Below, piece by piece: positions 9,499 through 18,163 of a DNA stretch of 64,000 nucleotides. Source of the stretch: CAVQUE01 sp046290435. GTDB lineage: Bacteria; Actinomycetota; Acidimicrobiia; Acidimicrobiales; UBA8592. A program made the position numbers and the translations under genes. Position 1 is the stretch's first letter, and each line of letters starts with the position of its first letter. Location of the stretch: contig JBKAGO010000003.1 in the NCBI GenBank assembly GCA_046290435.1, positions 6,424 through 70,423 on the forward strand, in the 5' to 3' direction. The notes beneath the pieces are model-generated. The model saw nothing but the letters and a program-made list of their open reading frames with translations. It was not told where the DNA came from and did not search any database.

Positions 9499-10755
9499 TC
9501 AGCTCTCCCGGGTGATGTCGGCGCCCAACCCTGCCAGCTTGCCCACCAGGTCGTCGTAGCCCCGGTCGATGTGGTGGGGATCGAACACCTCGGTCTGGCC
9601 GTCGGCGGCCAGGCCGGCCACCACCAGCGCGGCGCCGGCACGGATGTCGTGTGAGCGCACCGGGGCCCCCGACAACCGCTCGCGGCCGCGGATGACGGCG
9701 TGGTGCCCTTCGGTGCGGATGTCGGCGCCCATGCGGACGAACTCGTCGATGTAGCGGAAGCGGCCCGAGAACAGGTTCTCCGACACGATGCTCACCCCGT
9801 CGGCCACCGCCAGCATCGCCACCAGGAACGGCTTGTAGTCGGTGGCGACGCCCGGATACGGCAACGTCGCGATGTCGGTGCCCCGCAGGCGCTTGGTGGC
9901 CATGGCCCAGAGCCCGTCGGGATCGGTCGAGGTCCGCACCCCCATCTCGCCGACCTTGCGGCACAACATGTCCATGTGATCGGGGCGGGCCCCGACGAGG
10001 GTGATCTCGCCGCCGGCGATCCCCACCGCTGCCAGGAAGGTCGCCGCCTCGATGCGGTCGGGGATGACGGTGTGCTCGACCGGATCGAGGGCCTCGACGC
10101 CTTCGATGGTGATGGTCGAGCTCCCCGCCCCCAGGACCAGCGCACCCATGCGGTTCAAGAAGGCCGCCAGATCGGCGATCTCGGGCTCGCGTGCCGCGTT
10201 CTCGATGGTCGTGGTGCCCTTGGCCCGCACCGCCGCCATCATGATGTTCTCGGTGGCGCCCACGCTCGGGAACTCGAGCATGATGTCGGCTCCGATGAGG
10301 CCGTCGGTGCGCCCGCCGATGTTGCCGTGGGACGACTCCACCGTGACACCCAGGGCTTCGAGGCCGCGCAGGTGCATGTCGATCGGGCGGGGCCCGAAGT
10401 CGTCACCGCCGGGGAGCGCCACGCGGGCTTCCCCCACCGCCGCCAGCAACGGTCCCAGCACAACGATGGAGGCCCGCATCTTCTCGACGAGCTCGTAGGG
10501 CGCCTCGGGCACGATCTCGGCGGGCCGCTCGATCTCGAGGGTCCCCGGCGCCCGCCACGAGACCCGAAGTCCCATGGCCCGCAACACATCGGCCATGCAG
10601 TCGACGTCGCTGATGCCGGGGACGTTGTGGATGACGAAGGTGCCCTCGGTGAGCACCGTGGCGGCCATCAGCTTCAGCACCGAGTTCTTCGCGCCGCTGA
10701 TGGCGACCTCGCCATGCAGCGGCCCGTTCGGCCGGATGATGATGCGGTCGGTCAT
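9499..10755 (-). CDS. murA: UDP-N-acetylglucosamine 1-carboxyvinyltransferase MurA, Asp variant
   Basis: 418 residues, the normal length, with full EPSP-synthase-type fold signatures: the start RIIIRPNGPLHGEVAISGAK, GAKNSVLK, and PIDMHLRGLEALG. It adds enolpyruvate from PEP to UDP-GlcNAc, the first committed step of peptidoglycan synthesis, in the cytosol. The loop that normally reads PGGC has PGGD (Asp118), so the Cys115 of E. coli MurA that fosfomycin alkylates is Asp, as in mycobacterial and chlamydial enzymes; intrinsic fosfomycin tolerance is expected. The ATG at 10755 gives the canonical N-terminus. Its position downstream of the atp operon matches the actinobacterial order. Confidence 0.97.
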   Translation of the reverse strand: MTDRIIIRPNGPLHGEVAISGAKNSVLKLMAATVLTEGTFVIHNVPGISDVDCMADVLRAMGLRVSWRAPGTLEIERPAEIVPEAPYELVEKMRASIVVLGPLLAAVGEARVALPGGDDFGPRPIDMHLRGLEALGVTVESSHGNIGGRTDGLIGADIMLEFPSVGATENIMMAAVRAKGTTTIENAAREPEIADLAAFLNRMGALVLGAGSSTITIEGVEALDPVEHTVIPDRIEAATFLAAVGIAGGEITLVGARPDHMDMLCRKVGEMGVRTSTDPDGLWAMATKRLRGTDIATLPYPGVATDYKPFLVAMLAVADGVSIVSENLFSGRFRYIDEFVRMGADIRTEGHHAVIRGRERLSGAPVRSHDIRAGAALVVAGLAADGQTEVFDPHHIDRGYDDLVGKLAGLGADITRES

Positions 10756-10863
10756 GGGCGTGCACTCATGGCGATGGGGCTCCTGGGTCGGGAAGCGGCC
10801 TCGTCGACAGCGGCCTTGCCACCCGGGGCCGGCGCAGTCGCCGGGCAATCGGGCGGCCACCAG

Positions 10864-10947
10864 TATGCTCGGCCCGTGCCCGGTCGGTGCGGCACACGGG
10901 CGGCAGTCGCCCGACGCACGGCCCTGCTGCCTCCATGCCGGTCCTGA
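10864..10947 (+). promoter_or_regulatory. -10 box and possible 23-codon leaderless upstream ORF before MFS gene
   Basis: TATGCT (10864-10869) lies 6 nt before a GTG at 10876 that opens a 23-codon frame ending at 10947, overlapping the MFS start ATG (10935) by 13 bp in another frame. It could be a leader peptide or chance; at minimum the box suggests a promoter with the transcript starting near 10876. Confidence 0.3.
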
Positions 10948-12479
10948 CCAGACACCACATCGTCGACGACGAGGGCCTCGCCGCCCTGCGCTCGGTGCGC
11001 CGCAGCGCACTGGTGGCCGAGCGTGTCGCCACCGCGGTCCCGGACGCGCCGACTGCCTTCGAGGCGGACCACGGACCCTTCGACCGCTACCGTCGCAGCC
11101 TCGACGTCACGGCCGCGGAGTCGGGTTGGTCGGTCACCGAGCGCATCGACTTCCGGTTGGCGACGCCACTTTGGCGGCCCCTCATGAACCTCGGGGCCAA
11201 ACGCGAGCTGATCCGCGACCGGCCCGCCGACCACGTCCCGTGGTGGGCACCACCGGACCGCTTCGACGCCACCGCCGCGCGCTCGGTCAGCCTGCTGTGC
11301 ATCGCCGCACTGGTCACCGGCTACCTCGGCACCCTGATCGGCCAGACGGCGACGTTCGCGAGCGACGAGTTCGCCATGTCGGACAGGGCGCAGGGGTTCC
11401 TACTCGCCGGCGTCCGCATCGGCACCGTCATCACCTTGGTCGTGGCGATCCTGGCCGACCGGTCCGGACGACGCCGCTGGCTGCTCGCATCGATCGTCAT
11501 CGGTTCGGCGGCGACGGTGGTGGGCGCGGTGTCGACCGGGCCCTGGACGCTCGGGATCTCCCAGTCGATCGCCCGCGGCTTCGCGACCGCCATCGGGGTG
11601 CTCATGGGCATCATGGCCGCCGAGGTCGCACCCCGGAACTCCCGTGCGTACGTCGCGTCGGTGCTCACCCTGTGCGCCGGCCTCGGCGCCGGCATGGCCG
11701 TCTGGCTGCTGCCCCTGGCCGATCTGGGTCTGCGGGCGTGGCGTCTGCTGTACCTGCTGCCGATCGTCGGGATCCCGCTGGGCTGGTGGATGGCCCGCAA
11801 CCTCACCGAGACCGACCGGTTCACCGCCCGCATGACCAGCGCCGCCACCGCCGAGACCGACGCCGACGCCATGCTGCGGAACCGACTGGTACTGGTCGCG
11901 GCCGTTGCCTTCCTGACCCTTTTGTTCGCCGCTCCGGCCAGCCAGTTCCGCAACGAGTTCCTCCGCGACGAGCGCGGGTTCTCAGGGGCCGAGGTGAGCC
12001 TCTTCGTCTTGATGACCAACACCCCGGTCGGCATCGGTGTCGCCATCGCCGGCAAGCTGGCCGACCGCCGCGGCCGACGACCCGTCGCAGCCATCGGTGT
12101 CGCCGGCGGCGCGCTCCTCACGGTCGCCACCTACACGTGGGCGGGCTGGGGCATGTGGACCGCCAGCGTGTTCGCCTCGATCATCGGCGCCATGGCCGCC
12201 CCGACCCTCGGCGTCTACCAGGCAGAGCTCTTCGGTACGGGACGCCGGGGCCGCGCCAACGGGATCATCACGCTCATCGCGCTCGCCGGGAGCGCACTGG
12301 GCCTGCTGGCCGTCGGCGACCTGTCCGAACGCCTCGGCAGCTTCGCCGCCGCGTTCGGCATCGTCGTGATCGCCCCGCTGATCGTGGTCGTCCTGGTCCT
12401 GACCCTCTATCCCGAGACCGCCCACCGCGAGCTCGAGGACATCAACCCCAGCGACCGGCGCGGCCCACCGCGGGAATGA
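10935..12479 (+). CDS. Major facilitator superfamily transporter with soluble N-terminal extension
   Basis: 514 residues. About 115 mostly polar residues come first, then twelve predicted membrane helices. The MFS A-motif is visible after helix 2 (ILADRSGRRRW) and its counterpart in the second half (GKLADRRGRRP); the YPETAHRELEDINP ending recalls sugar/organic-acid porters. Substrate is unknown. The ATG at 10935 is one option; a start further upstream at 10887 would add sixteen residues, and starts within the polar extension are also possible. The N-terminal extension is unusual for MFS proteins and may be regulatory. The gene is divergent from murA. Confidence 0.85.
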   Translation: MPVLTRHHIVDDEGLAALRSVRRSALVAERVATAVPDAPTAFEADHGPFDRYRRSLDVTAAESGWSVTERIDFRLATPLWRPLMNLGAKRELIRDRPADHVPWWAPPDRFDATAARSVSLLCIAALVTGYLGTLIGQTATFASDEFAMSDRAQGFLLAGVRIGTVITLVVAILADRSGRRRWLLASIVIGSAATVVGAVSTGPWTLGISQSIARGFATAIGVLMGIMAAEVAPRNSRAYVASVLTLCAGLGAGMAVWLLPLADLGLRAWRLLYLLPIVGIPLGWWMARNLTETDRFTARMTSAATAETDADAMLRNRLVLVAAVAFLTLLFAAPASQFRNEFLRDERGFSGAEVSLFVLMTNTPVGIGVAIAGKLADRRGRRPVAAIGVAGGALLTVATYTWAGWGMWTASVFASIIGAMAAPTLGVYQAELFGTGRRGRANGIITLIALAGSALGLLAVGDLSERLGSFAAAFGIVVIAPLIVVVLVLTLYPETAHRELEDINPSDRRGPPRE

Positions 12480-12491
12480 CCCCAGCAGAGG

Positions 12492-13628
12492 TCAGCGTCG
12501 GCCCAGCGAGTCGTCGGGCGGTGCCAGCAGCGGGCCCGGCTTCCCCAACAGGTACCCCTGGGAGAGATCACAGCCCAGGCTGGTGAGGGCTTCGAGTTCG
12601 GCTGGGGTCTCGATGCCCTCGGCCAGCGCTGTGATGTCCAGCTCATGGCACAGCTCGATCATCGAGGCCAACAGCCGGGTCCGGGTGTGGGACCGGTGCA
12701 CGTCGCGGACGAGCTCGAGGTCGAACTTCACGATGTCGGGCTTGAGGCTCGCGAAACTGGTCAGACCTGCGTAGCCCGCGCCCAGGTCGTCGAGGGCGAT
12801 ACGGAAGCCACGGTCACGCAGCGCCCGGATGCGCCGCCGGGTCGACTCCGAATCACCGACTGCTGCCCGTTCGGTGACCTCGATCACCACCCGGGACGCG
12901 ATCTCGAGCAACGGCTCCTCGGGGGCATACAACGCCGGGTCGTCGAGCGACTCGGGCGACAGGTTGACGAACACCGTCGGCTCGCCCACCGCATCGGCGA
13001 TGTCTCGGGCGACCAGAGCCCGGACGCTGCGGTCGAGATGATGGAGCCGGCCGGTCGCCGCCGCCGCGTCGAGCAGGTGGAGCGGCGTCGGCATGCGGGG
13101 ATCGCCCGATCGCATCAGCGCCTCGTGGGCGATGACAGCCCCGGTCGAGATCGAGAAGATCGGCTGATACGCCATGTGGATCGACCCCATTGCAGCATCC
13201 AGGACGTCTCGGGTCGCAGGATCGTCGGGTGGCGCCTGCTTCGTCTGCAGGGCCAACGCGTCGTTGATGCACGCCGCGAGCTCCGGCGGTGAACAGGGCT
13301 TGGTCAAGAAGCGGAACACGGCGGCATCGTTGATGGCGGCGATGGTCGCCTCGAGCGATGCCTGCCCCGTCAGGATGATCCGAGCGATCCGGGGATACTC
13401 GGCGCGGACCTCGGCCAACAGCACCGATCCGGGGGTCTCGGGCATCTGCTCGTCGGACACGACGACGTCCACCGTGGTCTCGGCGAGGACCGCTCGAGCC
13501 TCTCGAGCCGAGTTCGCGGTGAGTACCCGGAACGGCTGGCGTCGCATCGTGGCGCGGAACCCATCGGTCACGCCGGGCTCGTCGTCGACGAACAGCACCG
13601 TCGGCCGATCGGAGGAAGCATTGGTCAT
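12492..13628 (-). CDS. REC-EAL response regulator, probable c-di-GMP phosphodiesterase
   Basis: 378 residues. A receiver domain (about 8-128) has the acidic pair DD at 15-16, phospho-acceptor Asp59 and Lys110. An EAL domain (about 145-370) keeps the catalytic set: EAL 169-171, Asn222, Glu253, Asp280-Asp281, Lys301, Glu338 and QGYLLGKP. It should hydrolyse cyclic di-GMP to pGpG when phosphorylated. It is the third gene of an operon with a kinase and a REC-HDOD protein; its ATG overlaps the previous stop (ATGA, 13625-13628). Confidence 0.92.
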   Translation of the reverse strand: MTNASSDRPTVLFVDDEPGVTDGFRATMRRQPFRVLTANSAREARAVLAETTVDVVVSDEQMPETPGSVLLAEVRAEYPRIARIILTGQASLEATIAAINDAAVFRFLTKPCSPPELAACINDALALQTKQAPPDDPATRDVLDAAMGSIHMAYQPIFSISTGAVIAHEALMRSGDPRMPTPLHLLDAAAATGRLHHLDRSVRALVARDIADAVGEPTVFVNLSPESLDDPALYAPEEPLLEIASRVVIEVTERAAVGDSESTRRRIRALRDRGFRIALDDLGAGYAGLTSFASLKPDIVKFDLELVRDVHRSHTRTRLLASMIELCHELDITALAEGIETPAELEALTSLGCDLSQGYLLGKPGPLLAPPDDSLGRR

Positions 13629-14773
13629 TTCCGGGCTCCGGCAGCCGTTGCGACGGGGATCCGATGCGGCGCACCGATGTCGCTGCCCGAGGGGCCCTCC
13701 AACACCGCGAGGCGGGCCGCTCTCACGGCGTCGACGAGCGGTAGCGGTGCAAGGGTGCTGCGGGGCTCGTCGTAGGCCCCGGTCACCGCGTCGACCAGAT
13801 GCTCGGGCAGGCCCCAGATCGACAGCAGATGCCCGGCGATGTCGGGATGGGCGAGGCCGAACAGCTCGCGCTCGGCCTCGACCAACGAGATGTCGGCCTC
13901 GAGCGCATACGCATACGCCTCCGCGAGGCGATCGCCCACGATGGCCGCTTCGACCAGCAGGCCCGTGGAGTGCAGAAGACCCGCGACGTGGGCTGCCATG
14001 GCATCCTCGGTGCGGGCGATCCGGGCTGCGAGCTCGCCGACCGCGGACGCGAAGGCTCGCATCCCGTCGGCACCGAAGCCGGGGATCGGCTCGGCCGCCG
14101 CCATCTGTCCGAGCACTTCCTGCGACAGCACCAGCTGAGCGATGTTGGTGAGCCCGACGCGCACCACCGCCGAGGGCAGATCGTCGATCCGCTCGCCCAT
14201 CGTGAACGCCGAGTTGGCCAGCTGCAGCAGCTTCGCGGCGATCGCCGGATCCGACCCCGCCACCTCGGCGACCCGGTCGGCCGATGCATCGTCGGAAGCG
14301 GCCAGCGCCATCACGGCGCCATAGAGACGCGGGACCGCCGGCAGGCTCTCGATGCCGGTCACCGCGGCGGCCAGGACGGGGTCGGCCAGCAGCCGGCGGT
14401 AGCGCACCGCAGCGGCCAGGGCATCGATCAGGCGAGAACGGTCACAGGGCTTCGACAGCCACCGATGCACCAGCGGCATGGCCCGGCGCACGGTCTCCTC
14501 GGTCCCGTCGGCGGTCAGCGCGTAGCGAACGACCGTCGGATGCTGCGCCCGTATCCGGCCCAGTAGCTCGACACCGTCCATGTCGGGCATACGGAGATCG
14601 GCGATCACGACATCGACCGAGCGCGTCTCGAGCACCTCGAGGGCCTCGGCGCAATGGGTCGCGAACACGAGATCGTAGATGCGTCGCTCCCGCCGTAGCG
14701 CGGCCCGCAGGGCATCGAGCAGCTGCGGGTCGTCGTCGACGAAGAGCACGACCGGACGCTCGACCGCTGTCAT
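13625..14773 (-). CDS. REC-HDOD response regulator
   Basis: 382 residues: a receiver domain at about 7-125 (LFVDDDPQLLDALRAAL, phospho-acceptor Asp59 in IADLRMPDMDG, KPC Lys near 108) followed by an HDOD domain at about 140-345 (LPAVPRLYGAVMAL, KLLQLANSAF, AAHVAGLLHSTGLL). HDOD proteins are output modules that often work with c-di-GMP enzymes or scaffold signalling; they lack a metal-binding HD pair. It lies between the kinase and EAL genes, with 4-bp ATGA overlaps at both ends, so the three products are probably made together. Confidence 0.9.
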   Translation of the reverse strand: MTAVERPVVLFVDDDPQLLDALRAALRRERRIYDLVFATHCAEALEVLETRSVDVVIADLRMPDMDGVELLGRIRAQHPTVVRYALTADGTEETVRRAMPLVHRWLSKPCDRSRLIDALAAAVRYRRLLADPVLAAAVTGIESLPAVPRLYGAVMALAASDDASADRVAEVAGSDPAIAAKLLQLANSAFTMGERIDDLPSAVVRVGLTNIAQLVLSQEVLGQMAAAEPIPGFGADGMRAFASAVGELAARIARTEDAMAAHVAGLLHSTGLLVEAAIVGDRLAEAYAYALEADISLVEAERELFGLAHPDIAGHLLSIWGLPEHLVDAVTGAYDEPRSTLAPLPLVDAVRAARLAVLEGPSGSDIGAPHRIPVATAAGARK

Positions 14774-15699
14774 GGCGCCTGCTCCATCGGGAACCAGCAC
14801 GTGATCTCGGTGCCGCTTCCGACCTGCGTGTCGACGCCGATCGTGCCGTCGTGGCGATCGAGGACCGTCGCAGCCAGCGCCAGGCCCTGCCCGGTGCCGC
14901 GTCCGGGGCCCTTCGTGGTGAAGAACGGATCGAAGACCCGGGGAAGGACATCGGCCTCGATGCCGTCGCCGTTGTCGCGTACGACGAGCTCGATGCCGTC
15001 GCGGGCGCTGCGGAGGATCACGTCGATGCGTGGTGGATCCTCCCGTGGCACCCGCGCCTCGATGGCGTGCGCGGCGTTCACGACCAGGTTGACCACCACT
15101 TGCCCGATGTCGCCGCGCTCGCACATCAACGGGGGCAACGGGGCCAGATCGAGCGACAGCTCGGCGACGTTCTTGTACTCGTTGCGACAGACCGTGACGG
15201 CCGACCGGACGATCTCACTCATGTCGGCCAGCGCTCGGGCGCCGCCGGGATGTGAGAACTCCCGCATCGCGTGCACGATCGAGGCGACCCGGCCGATCCC
15301 GTCGAAGGTGCGGGCGATCGCCCGCGGCGTCTCGGACTCGATGAACGCGGCATCGAGGTCGTCCTCGGCGACGAGCAGCGCCTCGGCCGCATCGGCGAAG
15401 TCGGGGTGTTCGGCCACCAGCGTCCGCAGCTCGCGGTAGCGGGCGAGCAGTTCGATCAGGTCCGTGACGGCGTCGGCCAGGAAGTGGACGGAGTCGCCGA
15501 CGAACTGGATCGGGGTGTTGATCTCGTGGGCGATTCCCGCGGCCAGGCTGCCGATCGACTCGAGGCGTTGCGCCTGACGGAGCTCGATCTCCTGGCGGGC
15601 GTCTTCGCGCGGATCCGCAGCTGCGACGTCGGCGTCGCAGCCGGGGCATCGTGTGGTCGCACGCGGGGGCGCGACGAGCGCGGGATCGATCGAGTTCAT
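14770..15699 (-). CDS. Soluble sensor histidine kinase
   Basis: 309 residues without membrane segments. A short N-terminus contains CPGCDAD (18-24), then an H-box GIAHEINTPIQFVGD with phospho-acceptor His58, a long helical region to about 165, and a HATPase domain with N, G1 (DNGDGI) and G2 (GTGQGLALA) boxes at the C-terminus. No sensor domain such as PAS or GAF was recognised, so the input is unclear. It probably phosphorylates the two receiver proteins encoded downstream. The ATG at 15699 is chosen because it keeps the whole helical region; longer in-frame starts read through the neighbouring hydrolase gene. Confidence 0.9.
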   Translation of the reverse strand: MNSIDPALVAPPRATTRCPGCDADVAAADPREDARQEIELRQAQRLESIGSLAAGIAHEINTPIQFVGDSVHFLADAVTDLIELLARYRELRTLVAEHPDFADAAEALLVAEDDLDAAFIESETPRAIARTFDGIGRVASIVHAMREFSHPGGARALADMSEIVRSAVTVCRNEYKNVAELSLDLAPLPPLMCERGDIGQVVVNLVVNAAHAIEARVPREDPPRIDVILRSARDGIELVVRDNGDGIEADVLPRVFDPFFTTKGPGRGTGQGLALAATVLDRHDGTIGVDTQVGSGTEITCWFPMEQAP

Positions 15700-15755
15700 G
15701 GGCCCGCATCCATCGGTGCCGCCGCCGCCGAATTGAGCGGATCGGGCGCAGTCGG

Positions 15756-16331
15756 TCAGGGCAACGCGCGCACCCAGTCGGTCACCGACCGCACCAGCAG
15801 ATCGTCGTTCTTCTTCGGGTCGTGAGCGTCGCCGGGCAGTTCCACCAGCTCGGTGGGCCCAGCGATGGCACCGAGGTGCTCGCGCAGTTCGTCGGGCGTG
15901 CCGAAGGGGTCGCGGTCGCCCGACACCGCCAAGGTGGGCACCGCGATCGCGGGCAGATGCTCGATCCGCAACTTCTCGGGCTTGCCGGGAGGATGGAGCG
16001 GGTAGCTCAACAGGACGAGACCGGCGGCAGCGAGCCCGTCGGCGATCGCCATCGACGCTGCTCGCCCGCCGAGCGACCGCCCGCCGAGGACGAGGCGGTC
16101 GGTGGCGACGCCGAGTTCGTCGGCCCAGGCCGTCGCGGCGTCGACGACCTCGGCGACCAACCCGGGCACCCGAGATGGCGGCTGACGGGGACCCTTGGCC
16201 CGGTAGGCGAAGTCGACGCGTCGCACGGGGACCGCAGGGTCGACCGAGAGCGCCTCCTCGACGGCGATGAAAACGCGGTGATCGCGGTGCCCACCGGCAC
16301 CGTGGAACAGCAGGAGCCCGGCAGCGGTCAT
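15756..16331 (-). CDS. Alpha/beta hydrolase, KANL3/Tex30-like
   Basis: 191 residues with the compact hydrolase fold: HGAGG oxyanion loop (10-14), nucleophile elbow GGRSLGGR with Ser86, Asp near 139 in VSGDRDPFGT and His170 in PGDAHDPKK. The arrangement matches small dienelactone-hydrolase/KANL3-Tex30-like proteins. Substrate unknown; cytosolic. Its stop is 56 bp upstream of the kinase gene, and its own TATCCT box lies 8 nt before the ATG, so it may be the first gene of a longer transcript. Confidence 0.85.
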   Translation of the reverse strand: MTAAGLLLFHGAGGHRDHRVFIAVEEALSVDPAVPVRRVDFAYRAKGPRQPPSRVPGLVAEVVDAATAWADELGVATDRLVLGGRSLGGRAASMAIADGLAAAGLVLLSYPLHPPGKPEKLRIEHLPAIAVPTLAVSGDRDPFGTPDELREHLGAIAGPTELVELPGDAHDPKKNDDLLVRSVTDWVRALP

Positions 16332-16339
16332 GACCGGCC

Positions 16340-16345
16340 AGGATA
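16340..16345 (-). promoter_or_regulatory. TANNNT -10 box, probable leaderless start
   Basis: On the minus strand TATCCT ends 8 nt before the ATG (16331) of the hydrolase gene. Confidence 0.45.
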
Positions 16346-16378
16346 GGCGGGCCGGGCCGTGGACCCCGGCGGCTCACC

Positions 16379-17086
16379 TCAGGAGCTGAGCAGGATCCGG
16401 CGCGCTTCGGTCAGATCGGCGATGCGCTGCGCCGCCTCGGCGTCGGTGCCGCCGGTGTCGGGATGCGCCGTGCGCAGCAGCTCGCGGAAGCGCTGCTGGA
16501 TCTCCACCCGAGGCGGCGCACCGGCGTCGACGTTGCCCAGACCGAGGGTGTCGAGGGCCCATCCGACCGGGTCGGCAAAACCATCGGCGGACACGAAGGC
16601 GTCCTCGCGGCCGGTGAGGTGGGCGATCAGGCGGCCGTCGACCGGGCCCTGCCACTTCGCGCCCCGACGCATGATGTCCATGATGTCGGGGCGGTCCTGG
16701 TAGGCGAATGCCCCCGCCGCATACGCAGCGCCCAGCACGTACTGCTCGGGCCGCCCGTTGGTGGACTCGAACACGAAGGTGAGCTTGCCGTCACGACGCT
16801 CCAGGCGGTGACGGCTCCGCGTCATGCCCACGGTGTCGACCTGGAGGCGATGCCGCAGACGGGGCTGGGGGATGCGTTCGCCTCGCTGCAGCTGCTGCAG
16901 AAGGCGCAGGTAGTCGCCCTGGAAGTCACTGTCGACGTCACGTAGGAACCGGGCCACGATGCCGGCGAGGAGAACGCCGCCCGGCCCAGGCGAGGGATCG
17001 ATGGGCAGGTTCGTGCGTCCTACGGCGACACGGCGCGTGGGCGCGATGGGGCGCGAGTGATAGATCTCTATCTCGGCCAGACGCAC
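16379..17086 (-). CDS. Protein with C-terminal J-domain-like HPD motif
   Basis: 235 residues. The first ~190 residues are of no family I recognise (EIEIYHSRPIAPTRRVAVGR, RHRLERRDGKLTFVFEST). The last ~45 read like helices II-III of a J domain, with QQRFRELLRTAHPDTGGTD, including the HPD tripeptide essential for DnaK stimulation. A full helix I is not obvious, so the domain may be minimal. It could act as a specialised Hsp70 co-chaperone (inference). The GTG at 17086 follows a TAGCGT box by 7 nt, supporting the start. Confidence 0.7.
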   Translation of the reverse strand: MRLAEIEIYHSRPIAPTRRVAVGRTNLPIDPSPGPGGVLLAGIVARFLRDVDSDFQGDYLRLLQQLQRGERIPQPRLRHRLQVDTVGMTRSRHRLERRDGKLTFVFESTNGRPEQYVLGAAYAAGAFAYQDRPDIMDIMRRGAKWQGPVDGRLIAHLTGREDAFVSADGFADPVGWALDTLGLGNVDAGAPPRVEIQQRFRELLRTAHPDTGGTDAEAAQRIADLTEARRILLSS

Positions 17087-17093
17087 CTTTTCG

Positions 17094-17099
17094 ACGCTA
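17094..17099 (-). promoter_or_regulatory. TANNNT -10 box, probable leaderless start
   Basis: On the minus strand TAGCGT ends 7 nt before the GTG at 17086 of the J-domain-like gene. Confidence 0.45.
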
Positions 17100-17172
17100 C
17101 ACAGTCTTGCCCGCTCGGCCCCAGCTCAGCGCCGGGCGTGTGCTGAGGCGTCTTCCCGCCATCGAGGGTTCG

Positions 17173-17982
17173 TCAGACATAGGGGTGGAGGGTGGCACGC
17201 AGGGCGGCGGCGTCGTCCTCGATCTCGTCGTCGCCGGCTTCGAGACGTGCGGCGATCGATGTGGCCGATGCCACCACGTTTCGCCACAACGCCGCCTCGT
17301 ACCCGAACGGCAACGGCAGCTGGGGCGCCAGCGCCGCGGCATCGATCAGTTCGTGCTGCGCCTTGGGATCGCGGGGGCTGCGGCGCAGGACATCGGCAGC
17401 CAGGAACAGGGCCTCGACCACTTCGGTGCTCGTGACACCGGCGACACCTTGCCCGAAGGTGCCCTGACCGGTGAGTTCGGCCTGGGCATCTTCGATCATG
17501 TCGCCGACGATGTCCTCGTCGCCGGGATCGACCAGCAGGAAGCCGTTGCCCAACAGTTCGTGCTCGACCCCGGCCTCGTCGAGGCGCACGACGACCGCGT
17601 CGTGGAGCGAGGTGTTACGGGCACCGAGGTCGAAACCGACCCGCCCGCCCTCGGTGGCGGTGGCGTCGGCCGCGGATGTGGCCATGCGATCGTCGATGTC
17701 CTCGATGATGTCGTCGACAGCCTGTTCGTCGGCCTCGCGCACCATCAGGGTGGGACCCTGCCACGCGTGCACGATCTTGGCCGACCAGAGATCACGGGCC
17801 ACCTCGGCCCGAGCCGATCCGTTCCAGCCGTGCAGCTCGTACGCGATCTGGGCGCCCCCGGTGGCGGCGACGGTGTCGAGCGATCCCGGCGGGTGCGGCA
17901 CCGTCGGGACCGCACATTCGACGCACTCGGCCACGTCCTCGGCGTATTCGAGCCCGCACTGGAAGCACCATGTCGCGATCAT
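17173..17982 (-). CDS. Conserved-type protein with N-terminal zinc ribbon
   Basis: 269 residues, soluble. The start has a four-Cys ribbon (WCFQCGLEYAEDVAECVECA, Cys6/9/20/23). Two strands ending in TLMVREADEQAVDDIIEDID and FLLVDPGDEDIVGDMIEDAQ look like an internal repeat similar to small signal-transducing DUF2007-type folds (inference). The C-terminal helical part is acidic. No function can be assigned. The ATG at 17982 places the Cys ribbon at the very N-terminus. It is divergent from glpX. Confidence 0.65.
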   Translation of the reverse strand: MIATWCFQCGLEYAEDVAECVECAVPTVPHPPGSLDTVAATGGAQIAYELHGWNGSARAEVARDLWSAKIVHAWQGPTLMVREADEQAVDDIIEDIDDRMATSAADATATEGGRVGFDLGARNTSLHDAVVVRLDEAGVEHELLGNGFLLVDPGDEDIVGDMIEDAQAELTGQGTFGQGVAGVTSTEVVEALFLAADVLRRSPRDPKAQHELIDAAALAPQLPLPFGYEAALWRNVVASATSIAARLEAGDDEIEDDAAALRATLHPYV

Positions 17983-18163
17983 CGGTCCCCATTCAACCAG
18001 TTCGGGGCCGAGACCGGTGGACCACCGGCACGCGGCGAAACATGCGGCCGATCGGTGCGGGCCCCCGATCGGCGAACCGGGTCGGTTGACCCGATCGCTC
18101 CCCCACCGCTGCCCGGTTCGGTACCTTTGGGGGCGACAACGACGTCACGAAGGTGAGGCAGCT

